NCBI RefSeq assembly: GCF_002242805.1
Contig: NZ_MCGQ01000031.1
Span: 1-64,000 of the forward strand
Length of the DNA stretch: 64,000 bases
DNA from: Streptomyces diastatochromogenes
Lineage (GTDB): Bacteria > Actinomycetota > Actinomycetes > Streptomycetales > Streptomycetaceae
Reading direction: 5' to 3'
Shown: piece by piece, positions 34,532-42,332 of the stretch
How the letters are laid out: every line of letters begins with the position of its first letter
How positions within the stretch are numbered: the stretch's first letter is position 1
Translations under genes and position numbers: made by a program
Notes under the pieces: model-generated
Database searches by the model: none
Seen by the model: the letters and a program-made list of their open reading frames with translations, nothing else
What the model was told of the DNA's origin: nothing

Positions 34532-35560
34532 ATGCGGGTCGGAGTACTGACCGGAGGCGGCGACTGCCCCGGGCTCAACGCCGTCATCCGGGGCATCGTC
34601 CGCAAGGGCGTACAGGAGTACGGATACGACTTCGTCGGCTTCCGGGACGGCTGGCGCGGACCCCTCGAAGGCGACACCGTCCGCCTCGACATCCCCGCGG
34701 TGCGCGGCATCCTGCCCCGCGGCGGCACCATTCTCGGCTCCTCGCGCACCAACCCCCTCAAGCAGGAGAACGGCATCCGCCGTATCAAGGAGAACCTGGC
34801 CAAGCTGGAGGTCGGGGCCCTCATCGCGATCGGCGGCGAGGACACGCTCGGTGTGGCCGCGCGCCTCACCGACGAGTACGGCGTCCCCGTCGTCGGCGTG
34901 CCCAAGACCATCGACAACGACCTGTCCGCCACCGACTACACCTTCGGTTTCGACACCGCGGTCGGCATCGCCACCGAGGCCATCGACCGCCTGCACACCA
35001 CCGCCGAGTCCCATATGCGGGTCCTCGTCTGCGAGGTGATGGGCCGCCACGCCGGCTGGATCGCCCTCCACTCCGGCCTGGCCGGCGGCGCCAACGTCAT
35101 CCTCATCCCGGAACAGCGCTTCGACCTCGACCAGGTGTGCGCCTGGATCACCTCCCGCTTCAAGGCCTCGTACGCCCCGATCGTCGTCGTCGCCGAGGGC
35201 GCCATGCCGAAGGACGGCGAGATGGTCCTCAAGGACGAGTCGCTGGACTCCTTCGGGCACGTGCGCCTCTCCGGCGTCGGCGAGTGGCTGGCCAAGGAGA
35301 TCGAGAAGCGCACCGGCAAGGAGGCCCGCACCACGGTCCTCGGGCACATCCAGCGCGGCGGCACCCCGAGCGCCTTCGACCGCTGGCTCGCCACCCGCTT
35401 CGGCCTGCACGCCATCGACTGCGTCCGCGAGGGCGACTTCGGCAAGATGGTCGCCCTGCGCGGCACCGACATCGTCCGCGTCCCGATCGCCGAGGCCACC
35501 GCCAAGCTGAAGACGGTGGACCCGAAGCTGTACGAGGAGGTCGGGGTGTTCTTCGGCTGA
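34532..35560 (+). CDS. pfkA: 6-phosphofructokinase (PFK-A family)
   Basis: 342 residues. Opening block VGVLTGGGDCPGLNAVIRG binds the nucleotide; IGGEDTLGVA, PKTIDNDLSATDYTFGF and CEVMGRHAGWIA are the expected PFK motifs. The residue that follows the GGGDCPG/GGED pattern (Gly then Glu-Asp) is the one that often separates ATP from PPi enzymes; Streptomyces enzymes of this group use ATP. S. coelicolor has three PFK genes, and the position after macR fits pfkA2 (SCO2119). GAAGGGA ribosome site upstream. Confidence 0.95.
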   Translation: MRVGVLTGGGDCPGLNAVIRGIVRKGVQEYGYDFVGFRDGWRGPLEGDTVRLDIPAVRGILPRGGTILGSSRTNPLKQENGIRRIKENLAKLEVGALIAIGGEDTLGVAARLTDEYGVPVVGVPKTIDNDLSATDYTFGFDTAVGIATEAIDRLHTTAESHMRVLVCEVMGRHAGWIALHSGLAGGANVILIPEQRFDLDQVCAWITSRFKASYAPIVVVAEGAMPKDGEMVLKDESLDSFGHVRLSGVGEWLAKEIEKRTGKEARTTVLGHIQRGGTPSAFDRWLATRFGLHAIDCVREGDFGKMVALRGTDIVRVPIAEATAKLKTVDPKLYEEVGVFFG

Positions 35561-35586
35561 CGGCAGCCCCTGGACGGTTACGACGG

Positions 35587-37473
35587 CTACGACGGCTGCA
35601 CGGTCGTGCGGCGCAGCTGGGCAACCAGCTCCCGCACGATCGCCGCCCCGTCCAGCGTCAGCACCGACTCCGGGTGGAACTGCACCCCGCCGAACCCGGG
35701 GCCCCGGAGCGCGTGCACCTCGCCGTTCGCGGCCCGGCTCACCTCGACCCCGTGCGCGGCCAGTTCGCGCGCCGCCTCGTCGTCGCAGCGCGCCACGAAG
35801 CTGTTGTAGAAGCCGACGGTCTCGCTCCGCCCGAACAGGTCGATCTCCGTCTGCGCACCCTGGTACGGCACTTCCTTCCGTACGATCTCCAGGCCCAGCT
35901 CCGCCGCGATCAGCTCGTGCCCGAGGCAGACCCCGAGGACACCGTGCCGGTGCTCCCGGATCACCTCGGCGGTCAGGGCACGCAGGACGCGCATCTTGGG
36001 ATCGTCCAGGTCGCCGGGGTCACCCGGGCCGGGACCGAGGACGACCGGCCCCTCGTGCGCGAGCACGGCCTCCCGCAGCCCGGGCTCGTCGAACCGCCGG
36101 ACGGTGACGTCCAGCCCGCTCGACCGCAGCACATGCGCGAGCATCGCCGTGAAGGTGTCCTCACCGTCGACCACCAGGGCGTGCCCTTCCAGGTCCGTCG
36201 ACCGCTCCTGCATCCGCAGCCAGAACGGCGCCAGCGAGGAGCGGCGCCCGTCCAGCGCGGCCCGCACCCGGGGGTCGTCGGCCAGTCGGGCCCGCTCCCG
36301 CTCCGCGCGCGGCCGGGACGGTCGTACCCCCAGGGCCGCCAGCACGCCCGCCGCCTTCGCGTGCGTCTCCGCCACCTCGCCCGCCGGGTCCGAGCCGCGC
36401 ACCAGCGTCGCGCCGACCGGGACGCGCAGCCGGCCGTCCGCATCGATGTCGGCGGTGCGGATCAGGATGGGGGAGTCCAGCGTCTGGGCGCCCACGGATC
36501 CTTCCCGCCCGCCACCCGCGTACCGGCCGAGCAGCGCCAGCGCGCCTGCGTAGTAACCCCGTCCCCCGACCTCGTGGCGCTCGATCACCCGGCACGCGTT
36601 CTGCACCGGCGACCCGGTGACCGTCGCCGCGAACATGGTCTCCTTCAGGACCTCCCGTGCGTCCAAGGAGGACTTGCCGCGCAGCTCGTACTCGGTGTGC
36701 GCGAGGTGCGCCATCTCCTTCAGACGCGGGCCGACGACCACCCCGCCCATGTCGCCGACGGTGCACATCATCTTCAGTTCCTCGTCGACGACCATGGACA
36801 GCTCCTCGATCTCCTTGCCGTCGGCGAGGAAGTCCAGCAGATGTTCCGGCGTCGGCCCGTCGGCCGGATAGCGGTACGTCCCGCTGATCGGGTTCATGAC
36901 GACGGTCCCGCCCGACATCCGCACATGCACCTCGGGACTGGCACCTACCAGCGTGCGTTCCCCGGTGTGCACGACGAACGTCCAGTAAGCGCCCCGCTCG
37001 CCCTCCAGCAGCCGCCGGAACAGCGCCAGCGCGTCGGCCCGCCCGAACCCCGGGATCTCACCCTCGTACGTCCGCCGGATCACGAAGTTCGCGCCCTCGC
37101 CCCGGCCGATCTCCTCGCGCAGCACGCGCCCGACGATCTCGCCGTACGCCTCGTCGCCGACGTCGAAGCCCCCGCCCTCGACCCGCACCTCGTGGCCCGG
37201 CAGCGACCGGAGGGCGTCGGCGAGCGGGATCTCGTACGACTCCTCGGGCGTCAGCACCAGCAGTGGCGTGCCGTCGTCGCGGACGTCGAAGCCGCGCTCG
37301 CGGATCTGCCGGAACGGCACCAGCGCGAGCCCCTCGTCGGGCAGGTCGGCGAGGCGGTCACGGGAGGAGACGGGGCCGATCAGCACCTCCACCGTGTGCT
37401 CGTCGCGACCCGGGGTGCGACGGCGGAGCAGGGCGAAGGGACGGGGGTCGTGCAAGAGGTTCTGGAGATCCAT
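35587..37473 (-). CDS. trpEG: fused anthranilate synthase (TrpE-TrpG)
   Basis: 628 residues. The first 430 form a chorismate-binding TrpE-like domain (NPISGTYRYPADG, EELSMVVDEELKMMC, ETMFAATVTGSPV). The rest is a class I glutamine amidotransferase with the nucleophile Cys in GVCLGHELIAAELG and the His-Glu pair in GVQFHPESVLT. It makes anthranilate from chorismate and glutamine. Start set at the ATG preceded by AGGAGG, not at the longer frame that would read through the attenuator. A Trp-rich leader peptide and terminator precede it, so it is controlled by charged tRNA-Trp, as reported for S. venezuelae. Divergent from the DAHP synthase gene. Confidence 0.94.
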   Translation of the reverse strand: MDLQNLLHDPRPFALLRRRTPGRDEHTVEVLIGPVSSRDRLADLPDEGLALVPFRQIRERGFDVRDDGTPLLVLTPEESYEIPLADALRSLPGHEVRVEGGGFDVGDEAYGEIVGRVLREEIGRGEGANFVIRRTYEGEIPGFGRADALALFRRLLEGERGAYWTFVVHTGERTLVGASPEVHVRMSGGTVVMNPISGTYRYPADGPTPEHLLDFLADGKEIEELSMVVDEELKMMCTVGDMGGVVVGPRLKEMAHLAHTEYELRGKSSLDAREVLKETMFAATVTGSPVQNACRVIERHEVGGRGYYAGALALLGRYAGGGREGSVGAQTLDSPILIRTADIDADGRLRVPVGATLVRGSDPAGEVAETHAKAAGVLAALGVRPSRPRAERERARLADDPRVRAALDGRRSSLAPFWLRMQERSTDLEGHALVVDGEDTFTAMLAHVLRSSGLDVTVRRFDEPGLREAVLAHEGPVVLGPGPGDPGDLDDPKMRVLRALTAEVIREHRHGVLGVCLGHELIAAELGLEIVRKEVPYQGAQTEIDLFGRSETVGFYNSFVARCDDEAARELAAHGVEVSRAANGEVHALRGPGFGGVQFHPESVLTLDGAAIVRELVAQLRRTTVQPS

Positions 37474-37504
37474 GGGTGATCCTCCTCGATGGAGAGGAAC
37501 GACC

Positions 37505-37540
37505 CCGGAAACACCGAAGGCCGCCCCTCGGGCGGCCTTC
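37505..37540 (-). terminator. Trp attenuator terminator
   Basis: On the minus strand GAAGGCCGCCC (37540-37530) pairs with GGGCGGCCTTC (37526-37516) in an 11-bp stem with a 3-base loop, then GGTGTTTCC. It lies between the leader peptide and trpEG. Confidence 0.85.
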
Positions 37541-37562
37541 GCGAAGTCTTGCGTACGCGCAG

Positions 37563-37619
37563 TCAGTGGGCCGCCGGATGAGCGGTCCACCACCAGTTCT
37601 GGTTCGAAAGCGCGAACAT
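37563..37619 (-). CDS. trpL: trp leader peptide
   Basis: An 18-codon reading frame, MFALSNQNWWWTAHPAAH, ending in TGA. Three consecutive Trp codons sit in the middle. It starts 146 bases upstream of trpEG and is followed by a strong terminator hairpin, the standard layout of transcription attenuation. When charged tRNA-Trp is scarce, ribosomes stall on the Trp run and an antiterminator can form. Almost the same peptide is known in S. venezuelae. Confidence 0.92.
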   Translation of the reverse strand: MFALSNQNWWWTAHPAAH

Positions 37620-37694
37620 GCGAGGAACCCTACCGCACGGCCGTGCCGTCCATGTGGCAGTCACTCCGTCTCACCAGTCGAGCCGGAGGAAAAT

Positions 37695-39077
37695 ATGGCG
37701 ACACGACCCCGTAATGTTTACGAGGTGACCGTGAACGCTAAGACCAGCCCGAGCGCTGGCAACACCTGGCGAAACCTGCCCGCGGCGCAGCAGCCCGAGT
37801 ACCCCGACCCCGAGGCTCTGCGCGCAGTGATCGCGGACCTCGAGTCGTATCCGCCGCTCGTCTTCGCGGGCGAGTGCGACCAGCTGCGCGCCCGGATGGC
37901 GGCCGTCGCCAAGGGAGAGGCGTTCCTTCTCCAGGGCGGCGACTGCGCCGAGGCCTTCGACGCGGTGTCCGCCGATCACATCCGCAACAAGCTCAAGACG
38001 CTGCTCCAGATGGGCGCCGTCCTGACCTACGCGGCCTCGGTGCCCGTGGTGAAGGTCGGCCGCATCGCCGGCCAGTACTCCAAGCCGCGCTCCAAGGGCA
38101 CCGAGACCCGCGACGGCGTGACCCTGCCGACGTACCGCGGTGACTCGGTCAACGGCTTCGACTTCAACGAGGCTGCCCGCGTCCCGGACCCCGAGCGCCT
38201 GAAGCGGATGTACAACGCGTCCGCCTCGACGCTGAACCTGGTGCGCGCCTTCACCACCGGCGGCTACGCCGACCTGCGCCAGGTGCACGCCTGGAACCAG
38301 GACTTCGTGAAGTCGTCCCCGTCCGGCCAGCGCTACGAGCAGCTGGCGCGTGAGATCGACAACGCGCTGAACTTCATGCGGGCCTGCGGCACGGACCCGG
38401 AGGAGTTCAAGACGGTCGAGTTCTACTCCTCGCACGAGGCGCTGCTGCTGGACTACGAGTCGGCGCTGACCCGCGTGGACTCGCGCACCGGCCGGCTGTA
38501 CGACGTCTCCGCGCACATGGTGTGGATCGGTGAGCGCACCCGGCAGCTGGACCACGCGCACATCGAGTTCGCCTCGAAGATCCGCAACCCGATCGGCATC
38601 AAGCTCGGCCCTACCACCACGGCCGAGGAGGCGCTGCAGTACATCGAGCGCCTCGACCCCGACCGGGAGCCGGGCCGGCTGACCTTCATCGTCCGCATGG
38701 GCGCCGACAAGGTCCGCGACAAGCTGCCCGAGCTGGTCGAGAAGGTCACCGCCTCGGGCGCGACCGTGGCCTGGGTGACCGACCCGATGCACGGCAACAC
38801 CTTCGAGGCGGCCTCCGGGCACAAGACCCGGCGCTTCGACGACGTGCTCGACGAGGTCAAGGGCTTCTTCGAGGTCCACAAGGCCCTCGGCACCCACCCG
38901 GGCGGCATCCACGTCGAGCTGACCGGCGACGACGTCACCGAGTGCGTGGGCGGCGGCGACGAGATCTTCGTCGACGACCTCCACCAGCGCTACGAGACGG
39001 CCTGCGACCCCCGCCTGAACCGCAGCCAGTCCCTGGACCTGGCGTTCCTGGTCGCCGAGATGTACCGGGACCAGTGA
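37695..39077 (+). CDS. aroH: class II 3-deoxy-7-phosphoheptulonate (DAHP) synthase
   Basis: 460 residues. First step of the shikimate pathway, from phosphoenolpyruvate and erythrose 4-phosphate. Plant-type (class II) enzyme with LLQGGDCAEAF, the GRIAGQYSKPRS loop, the HMVWIGERTRQLD and KLGPTTTAEEA blocks and the metal His/Glu/Asp in VTDPMHGNT and GGIHVELTGDDVTEC. ATG 37695 has GGAGGA before it; GTG 37725 would give the 450-residue form seen in some Streptomyces. Placed head to head with trpEG, so entry to the aromatic pathway and its Trp branch are paired. Confidence 0.96.
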   Translation: MATRPRNVYEVTVNAKTSPSAGNTWRNLPAAQQPEYPDPEALRAVIADLESYPPLVFAGECDQLRARMAAVAKGEAFLLQGGDCAEAFDAVSADHIRNKLKTLLQMGAVLTYAASVPVVKVGRIAGQYSKPRSKGTETRDGVTLPTYRGDSVNGFDFNEAARVPDPERLKRMYNASASTLNLVRAFTTGGYADLRQVHAWNQDFVKSSPSGQRYEQLAREIDNALNFMRACGTDPEEFKTVEFYSSHEALLLDYESALTRVDSRTGRLYDVSAHMVWIGERTRQLDHAHIEFASKIRNPIGIKLGPTTTAEEALQYIERLDPDREPGRLTFIVRMGADKVRDKLPELVEKVTASGATVAWVTDPMHGNTFEAASGHKTRRFDDVLDEVKGFFEVHKALGTHPGGIHVELTGDDVTECVGGGDEIFVDDLHQRYETACDPRLNRSQSLDLAFLVAEMYRDQ

Positions 39078-39101
39078 TCGCGAAAGACCGGTAGCTGCGT
39101 T

Positions 39102-39142
39102 GGGGCGCGGATCACACCCGATCCGCGCCCCTCGGCACTTTT
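39102..39142 (+). terminator. terminator of aroH
   Basis: GGGGCGCGGATC (39102-39113) pairs perfectly with GATCCGCGCCCC (39120-39131), six-base loop, followed by TCGGCACTTTT. Confidence 0.85.
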
Positions 39143-39166
39143 GCGGGTTCGGCAGGGCGGGTAAGG

Positions 39167-39185
39167 TTAGGTAAGCCTCACCGAT
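39167..39185. promoter_or_regulatory. iron box (DmdR/IdeR-type) upstream of bfd
   Basis: TTAGGTAAGCCTCACC (39167-39182) agrees with the 19-base DmdR1/IdeR consensus (TTAGGTTAGGCTCACCTAA class) except near the 3' end (GAT in place of TAA) and one central base. It lies 48 bases before the bfd start, in the promoter region. Confidence 0.7.
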
Positions 39186-39232
39186 CAAGCGGGACGGCAC
39201 TACCTATCAATCCCGTCGGGAGGTGAATCCGC

Positions 39233-39475
39233 GTGTACGTCTGCAGCTGCTTCGGCATCACCGAGGCCCAGGTCAAGCAGCACGCGGAGGGCGGCGCCTG
39301 CACCCCCCGGCAGATAGCCTCCGCCTGCAAGGCGGGCACGGACTGCGGCTCGTGCGTACGGCGCATCCAGGCGATCCTCGGCCGTGGCGCCTGCCCGCGC
39401 CGTGAGCTGGCCGACCAGGGCAAGCCGATGCTGGCGGAGCTGTCCGGCCCCGTGGGCCTGGACGAGGCGGCCTAG
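39233..39475 (+). CDS. bfd: bacterioferritin-associated ferredoxin
   Basis: 80 residues. BFD-like 2Fe-2S domain with cysteine ligands in VCSCFGIT (Cys-x-Cys) and GTDCGSCVRR (Cys-x-x-Cys). It delivers electrons to bacterioferritin to release stored iron. GTG start with GGGAGG before it. An iron box upstream should switch it on when iron is low. It converges with bfr, its functional partner, with 7 bases between the stops. Confidence 0.93.
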   Translation: MYVCSCFGITEAQVKQHAEGGACTPRQIASACKAGTDCGSCVRRIQAILGRGACPRRELADQGKPMLAELSGPVGLDEAA

Positions 39476-39482
39476 CTCTCGG

Positions 39483-39962
39483 CTAGCTCTCCGGCTGCTC
39501 GATCACCTGGGCGATGTACAGCGCCTCGCCGAGCTTCTCCACCAGCTCCAGCTGGGTGTCGAGGTAGTCGATGTGGTGCTCCTCGTCGGCGAGGATGTCC
39601 TCGAAGATGTTCGCGGACGTGATGTCGCCCTTCTCGCGCATCACCTTGATGCCCCGCTTGAGCCGGTCGATCGCCTCCACCTCGATCTGCCGGTCGGCCT
39701 CCAACATCTCCTTGACGGTCTGCCCCACCCGCACATGGAACAGCCGCTGGTAGTTGGGCAGCCCCTCCAGGAACAGGATCCGGTCGGTCAGCACCTCGGC
39801 GTGCTTCATCTCGTCGAACGACTCGTGCCGCGTGTACTTGGCGAGCTTCGTCCAGCCGAAGTTCTCCTGCATCTTCGCGTGCAGGAAGTACTGGTTGATC
39901 GCGGTCAGCTCGCCGGTGAGCTGCTCGTTGAGGAACTCGATGACCTCGGGGTCGCCCTGCAT
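39483..39962 (-). CDS. bfr: bacterioferritin
   Basis: 159 residues, the normal length of a 24-mer ferritin subunit. Ferroxidase ligands are visible: Glu in LTGELTAINQY, Glu and His in DEMKHAEVL, Glu in VEAIDRL, and Glu/His in DEEHHIDYL. The heme-binding Met lies in DEMKHAE. It stores iron as a mineral core. The start is the ATG at MQGDPEVIEF with GGAAGGAG before it; a longer frame adds 16 unlikely residues. No iron box found upstream, but an odd palindrome lies at 40039-40062. Confidence 0.95.
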   Translation of the reverse strand: MQGDPEVIEFLNEQLTGELTAINQYFLHAKMQENFGWTKLAKYTRHESFDEMKHAEVLTDRILFLEGLPNYQRLFHVRVGQTVKEMLEADRQIEVEAIDRLKRGIKVMREKGDITSANIFEDILADEEHHIDYLDTQLELVEKLGEALYIAQVIEQPES

Positions 39963-40038
39963 CGCAGCGGCTCCTTCCACACGGGGGACGGGTGAGGTGT
40001 GCGGCCGCATGATTGCACCGTGAGTGAAGATCGTCCAG

Positions 40039-40062
40039 TAAGTGCGTACTTAGTAGGTACGC
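40039..40062. promoter_or_regulatory. overlapping inverted repeats between bfr and the sulfite-oxidase-like gene
   Basis: TAAGT-GCGT-ACTTA (40039-40052) is a perfect inverted repeat, and GCGTAC (40044-40049) / GTACGC (40057-40062) form a second that overlaps it. The block sits in the 175-base divergent gap. Looks like an operator of a MarR/HxlR-type regulator, but no such regulator is encoded nearby. Confidence 0.5.
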
Positions 40063-40137
40063 GCTGAGTTAATAGCAGTTGTCCGATTTGCTCATGGGTG
40101 GTCAAGGGCACTGCCCGAGGTCTGTCAGGATGGAGAC

Positions 40138-40770
40138 ATGGGTCATCCGGTGGAGCGCGAATCTGGAGCAACGGCAGGGTCCGAGCTTCCGCCGGGGCAG
40201 CGACTCCAGCGTGGCTGGCCGGTCACGCACTACGGTCCCGTGCCGAAGTTCCGGCCCGAGCGCTGGGAGTTCCGGGTCTTCGGGTCCACCGCCGACGGCG
40301 ACAAGCGCACCTGGAACCACGAGGAGTTCACGGCCCTGCCGTACACCAGCGTGGTCGCCGATCTGCACTGTGTGACGAAGTTCAGCATGGTCGGCGCGGA
40401 GTGGGGCGGTGTCCCGGCCCGCGCGATCCTGGACCTCGCCCCGCCGGCGCCGGACGTCACCCATGTGATGGTCTGGGCGGAGTACGGATTCAGCTCGAAC
40501 CTGCGCCTGTCGGACTTCGCCTCCGACCGCACGATCTTCGCCACCCACAAGGACGGCGAACTCCTCACCGCCGAGCACGGCTTCCCGGTCCGCCTGATCG
40601 TCCCCCATCTGTACGCCTGGAAGGGCCCCAAGTGGGTGCGGGGCGTGGAGTACATGACCGCCGACCGCCGCGGCTTCTGGGAGGAGCGCGGCTACCACAA
40701 CATCGGCGACCCCTGGAAGGAACAGCGCTACTCCTACCAGGAAGAGCCCGGGGACGGCCCCGAGCTCTGA
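40138..40770 (+). CDS. sulfite oxidase-like molybdopterin-dependent oxidoreductase
   Basis: 210 residues made up of the SUOX-fold molybdopterin domain only. The Mo-ligand cysteine is in ADLHCVTKFS and the pterin contacts are in FATHKDGELLTAEHGFPVRLIVPHLYAWKGPKW-like blocks (split over residues 140-175). No signal peptide, heme domain or dimerisation domain, unlike MsrP or animal sulfite oxidase. Cytoplasmic single-domain forms like this are common in actinobacteria; substrate not known. Confidence 0.85.
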   Translation: MGHPVERESGATAGSELPPGQRLQRGWPVTHYGPVPKFRPERWEFRVFGSTADGDKRTWNHEEFTALPYTSVVADLHCVTKFSMVGAEWGGVPARAILDLAPPAPDVTHVMVWAEYGFSSNLRLSDFASDRTIFATHKDGELLTAEHGFPVRLIVPHLYAWKGPKWVRGVEYMTADRRGFWEERGYHNIGDPWKEQRYSYQEEPGDGPEL

Positions 40771-40788
40771 CCTCTCCCGGCGTGCCGG

Positions 40789-41322
40789 TCAGTGGTGGTA
40801 CTGGTGCACCACCGCGTGGCCCTTGCCGCGGCCGATCGTCCACTTGTTGACCGGCGTGGTCACCACGAAGGCGATCACGAGCGAGATCGCCAGCGAGATC
40901 CAGAACAGCGCGTCGCTCAGCGTGGCGTCCATCGCGGACGGCCAGACCAGGATCACCCCGTTGTCGATCAGCTCCATCACCACGATGGACAGGGTGTCCG
41001 CGGCCAGCGCCACCCGCAGGGCCGTACGGAAGTCGACGCCGGCGCGCAGGACGCCGCGCAGGGTGAGCGAGTAGCCGAAGAAGAAGGCCAGCACGATCGC
41101 CAGCAGCATGGTCGGCAGGTTGCCCCACCCGAACGCCGTCCCGAAGACCATGCCCAGCACCTCGCCGATGGCGCAGCCGGTGAGGCAGTGCAGGGTGGCC
41201 CGGGCGGCCACGGACCAGGTGGCGGCGGGTGCGTGATGGTGCGCGTGTGTCCCGTGCTCGGGGTGCTCGTGGTGCGCGTGTGCTTCGTGCTCGTGGTGCG
41301 CTGCGTGTGCCTCGTGCTGCAT
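40789..41322 (-). CDS. His-rich DUF4396 membrane protein
   Basis: 177 residues. The first 40 are packed with His (about 14) and Glu, a likely metal-binding tail (HEAHAAHHEHEAHAHHEHPE), followed by four or five membrane helices. The core (HCLTGCAIGEVLGMVFG) is the DUF4396 pattern with conserved His and Cys. Start set at ATG 41322, which follows GGGGGT; an ATG four codons earlier is possible. A CsoR-like copper operator lies just upstream, so it is probably a copper-responsive transporter or copper-handling protein. That is inference. Confidence 0.8.
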   Translation of the reverse strand: MQHEAHAAHHEHEAHAHHEHPEHGTHAHHHAPAATWSVAARATLHCLTGCAIGEVLGMVFGTAFGWGNLPTMLLAIVLAFFFGYSLTLRGVLRAGVDFRTALRVALAADTLSIVVMELIDNGVILVWPSAMDATLSDALFWISLAISLVIAFVVTTPVNKWTIGRGKGHAVVHQYHH

Positions 41323-41342
41323 GACGACCCCCATGTCAGGTA

Positions 41343-41369
41343 ACGGTTCCTGCGCCCAGCAGGAACCGT
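41343..41369. repeat. 11-bp hairpin in the leader of the His-rich gene
   Basis: ACGGTTCCTGC (41343-41353) and GCAGGAACCGT (41359-41369) are perfect inverted copies around five bases. It lies between the copper operator and the start codon, so it is within the minus-strand transcript leader or overlaps its promoter. Confidence 0.6.
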
Positions 41370-41386
41370 ATACCCCCCAGGGGTAT
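41370..41386. promoter_or_regulatory. CsoR-like copper operator
   Basis: ATACCCC-CCA-GGGGTAT, a perfect 7-bp inverted repeat, agrees with the Streptomyces CsoR pattern (TACCC, C/G-rich centre, GGGTA). It is 48 bases upstream of the His-rich DUF4396 start. No csoR gene is in the window; the genomic CsoR would act in trans. Confidence 0.7.
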
Positions 41387-41397
41387 TCCCCAAGGGG

Positions 41398-42276
41398 TTA
41401 TCCGTCGCGCAGTTTCTTCAGCCGCTCCACGTCCGCCGCGTGTCCTTCCTTGCCGCCGGGCGTCTCGATGATCAGCGGTACGCCCTCGGTCGCCGGGTGG
41501 GTCATCAGCGCCCGGAACGGGTCCTCGCCGATGTGGCCGGAGCCGATGTTCTCGTGGCGGTCCTTGTGCGCGCCGACCACGTCCTTGGAGTCGTTGGCGT
41601 GGATCAGCTTCAGCCGCCCCTCGCCGACGGTGTCCACCAGCAGGTCCAGGGTCTGGTGCATGCCGTTCGGCCCGGTCAGGTCGTGCCCGGCGGCGAAGAT
41701 GTGGCAGGTGTCCAGGCACACGCCCAGCTTCGGATGGGCGTCCAGCGCCTCGAAGTACGGCCCGAAGTCCCAGGTGCGCGAGCACAGCGAGGCGCCCTGC
41801 CCGGCGGTCGACTCCAGCAGGAGGTAGGGATCGTCGTCGTGGGTCAGCTCGTCCAGCAGCGGCAGCAGGTGCTCGCGCACCTGCCGCAGTGCCACGGCCC
41901 GCTCCCGCCCGCCGGTCGCGCTGCCGGTGTGCACGACGACGCCGAGCGCACCGATCTCCCGCCCGCGCCGCAGCGAGTGCCTGAGCGACTCCACCGACTT
42001 CTCGACGGTCGCCTCGGTGTGCGAGCCGAAGTTGATCAGGTAGGGGGCGTGCACATACGCCGGGATCGACTTCTCGGCGCAGGCCGCGCGGAACGCCTCG
42101 TCCTGCCGGGGGTTCCCGGCCGGTGTGGCCCACCCGCGCGGGTTGGCGACGAAGACCTGCACGGTCTCCGCCTTGAGGTCATGCGCGTACGACAGACCCA
42201 CGGAGTGCAGGCCGCCGGCCACGGGGACGTGGCCGCCCACGGGGTTGCGGGGGAGGGAGGGCTGATCAGGACTCAC
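41398..42276 (-). CDS. nfo: endonuclease IV-type apurinic/apyrimidinic endonuclease
   Basis: 292 residues, TIM-barrel AP endonuclease. The zinc ligands are visible: HAPYLINFGS, VVHTGS, LLLESTAGQG (Glu), CLDTCHIFAAGHD (Asp, His), HANDSK (His, Asp) and HENIGSGHIGED (His) and LIIETPGG (Glu). It nicks DNA 5' to abasic sites in base-excision repair. GTG start with a weak ribosome site. Monocistronic, between the copper operator and the kinase gene. Confidence 0.92.
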   Translation of the reverse strand: MSPDQPSLPRNPVGGHVPVAGGLHSVGLSYAHDLKAETVQVFVANPRGWATPAGNPRQDEAFRAACAEKSIPAYVHAPYLINFGSHTEATVEKSVESLRHSLRRGREIGALGVVVHTGSATGGRERAVALRQVREHLLPLLDELTHDDDPYLLLESTAGQGASLCSRTWDFGPYFEALDAHPKLGVCLDTCHIFAAGHDLTGPNGMHQTLDLLVDTVGEGRLKLIHANDSKDVVGAHKDRHENIGSGHIGEDPFRALMTHPATEGVPLIIETPGGKEGHAADVERLKKLRDG

Positions 42277-42332
42277 CCGTTCAGGGTGTCATGCCCGTCC
42301 GGCCCCCGGACCACGGTCCCCGGTGACCCCCG

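Noticed and set aside
34771..37479. Long plus-strand frame across pfkA and antisense to trpEG
   Set aside because: No recognisable protein; Arg/Pro/Gly-rich composition typical of shadow frames. pfkA and trpEG explain both strands.
37263..37694. N-terminal extension of the DAHP synthase frame
   Set aside because: It would be antisense to trpEG and the Trp leader; ATG 37695 with its ribosome site gives the normal N terminus.
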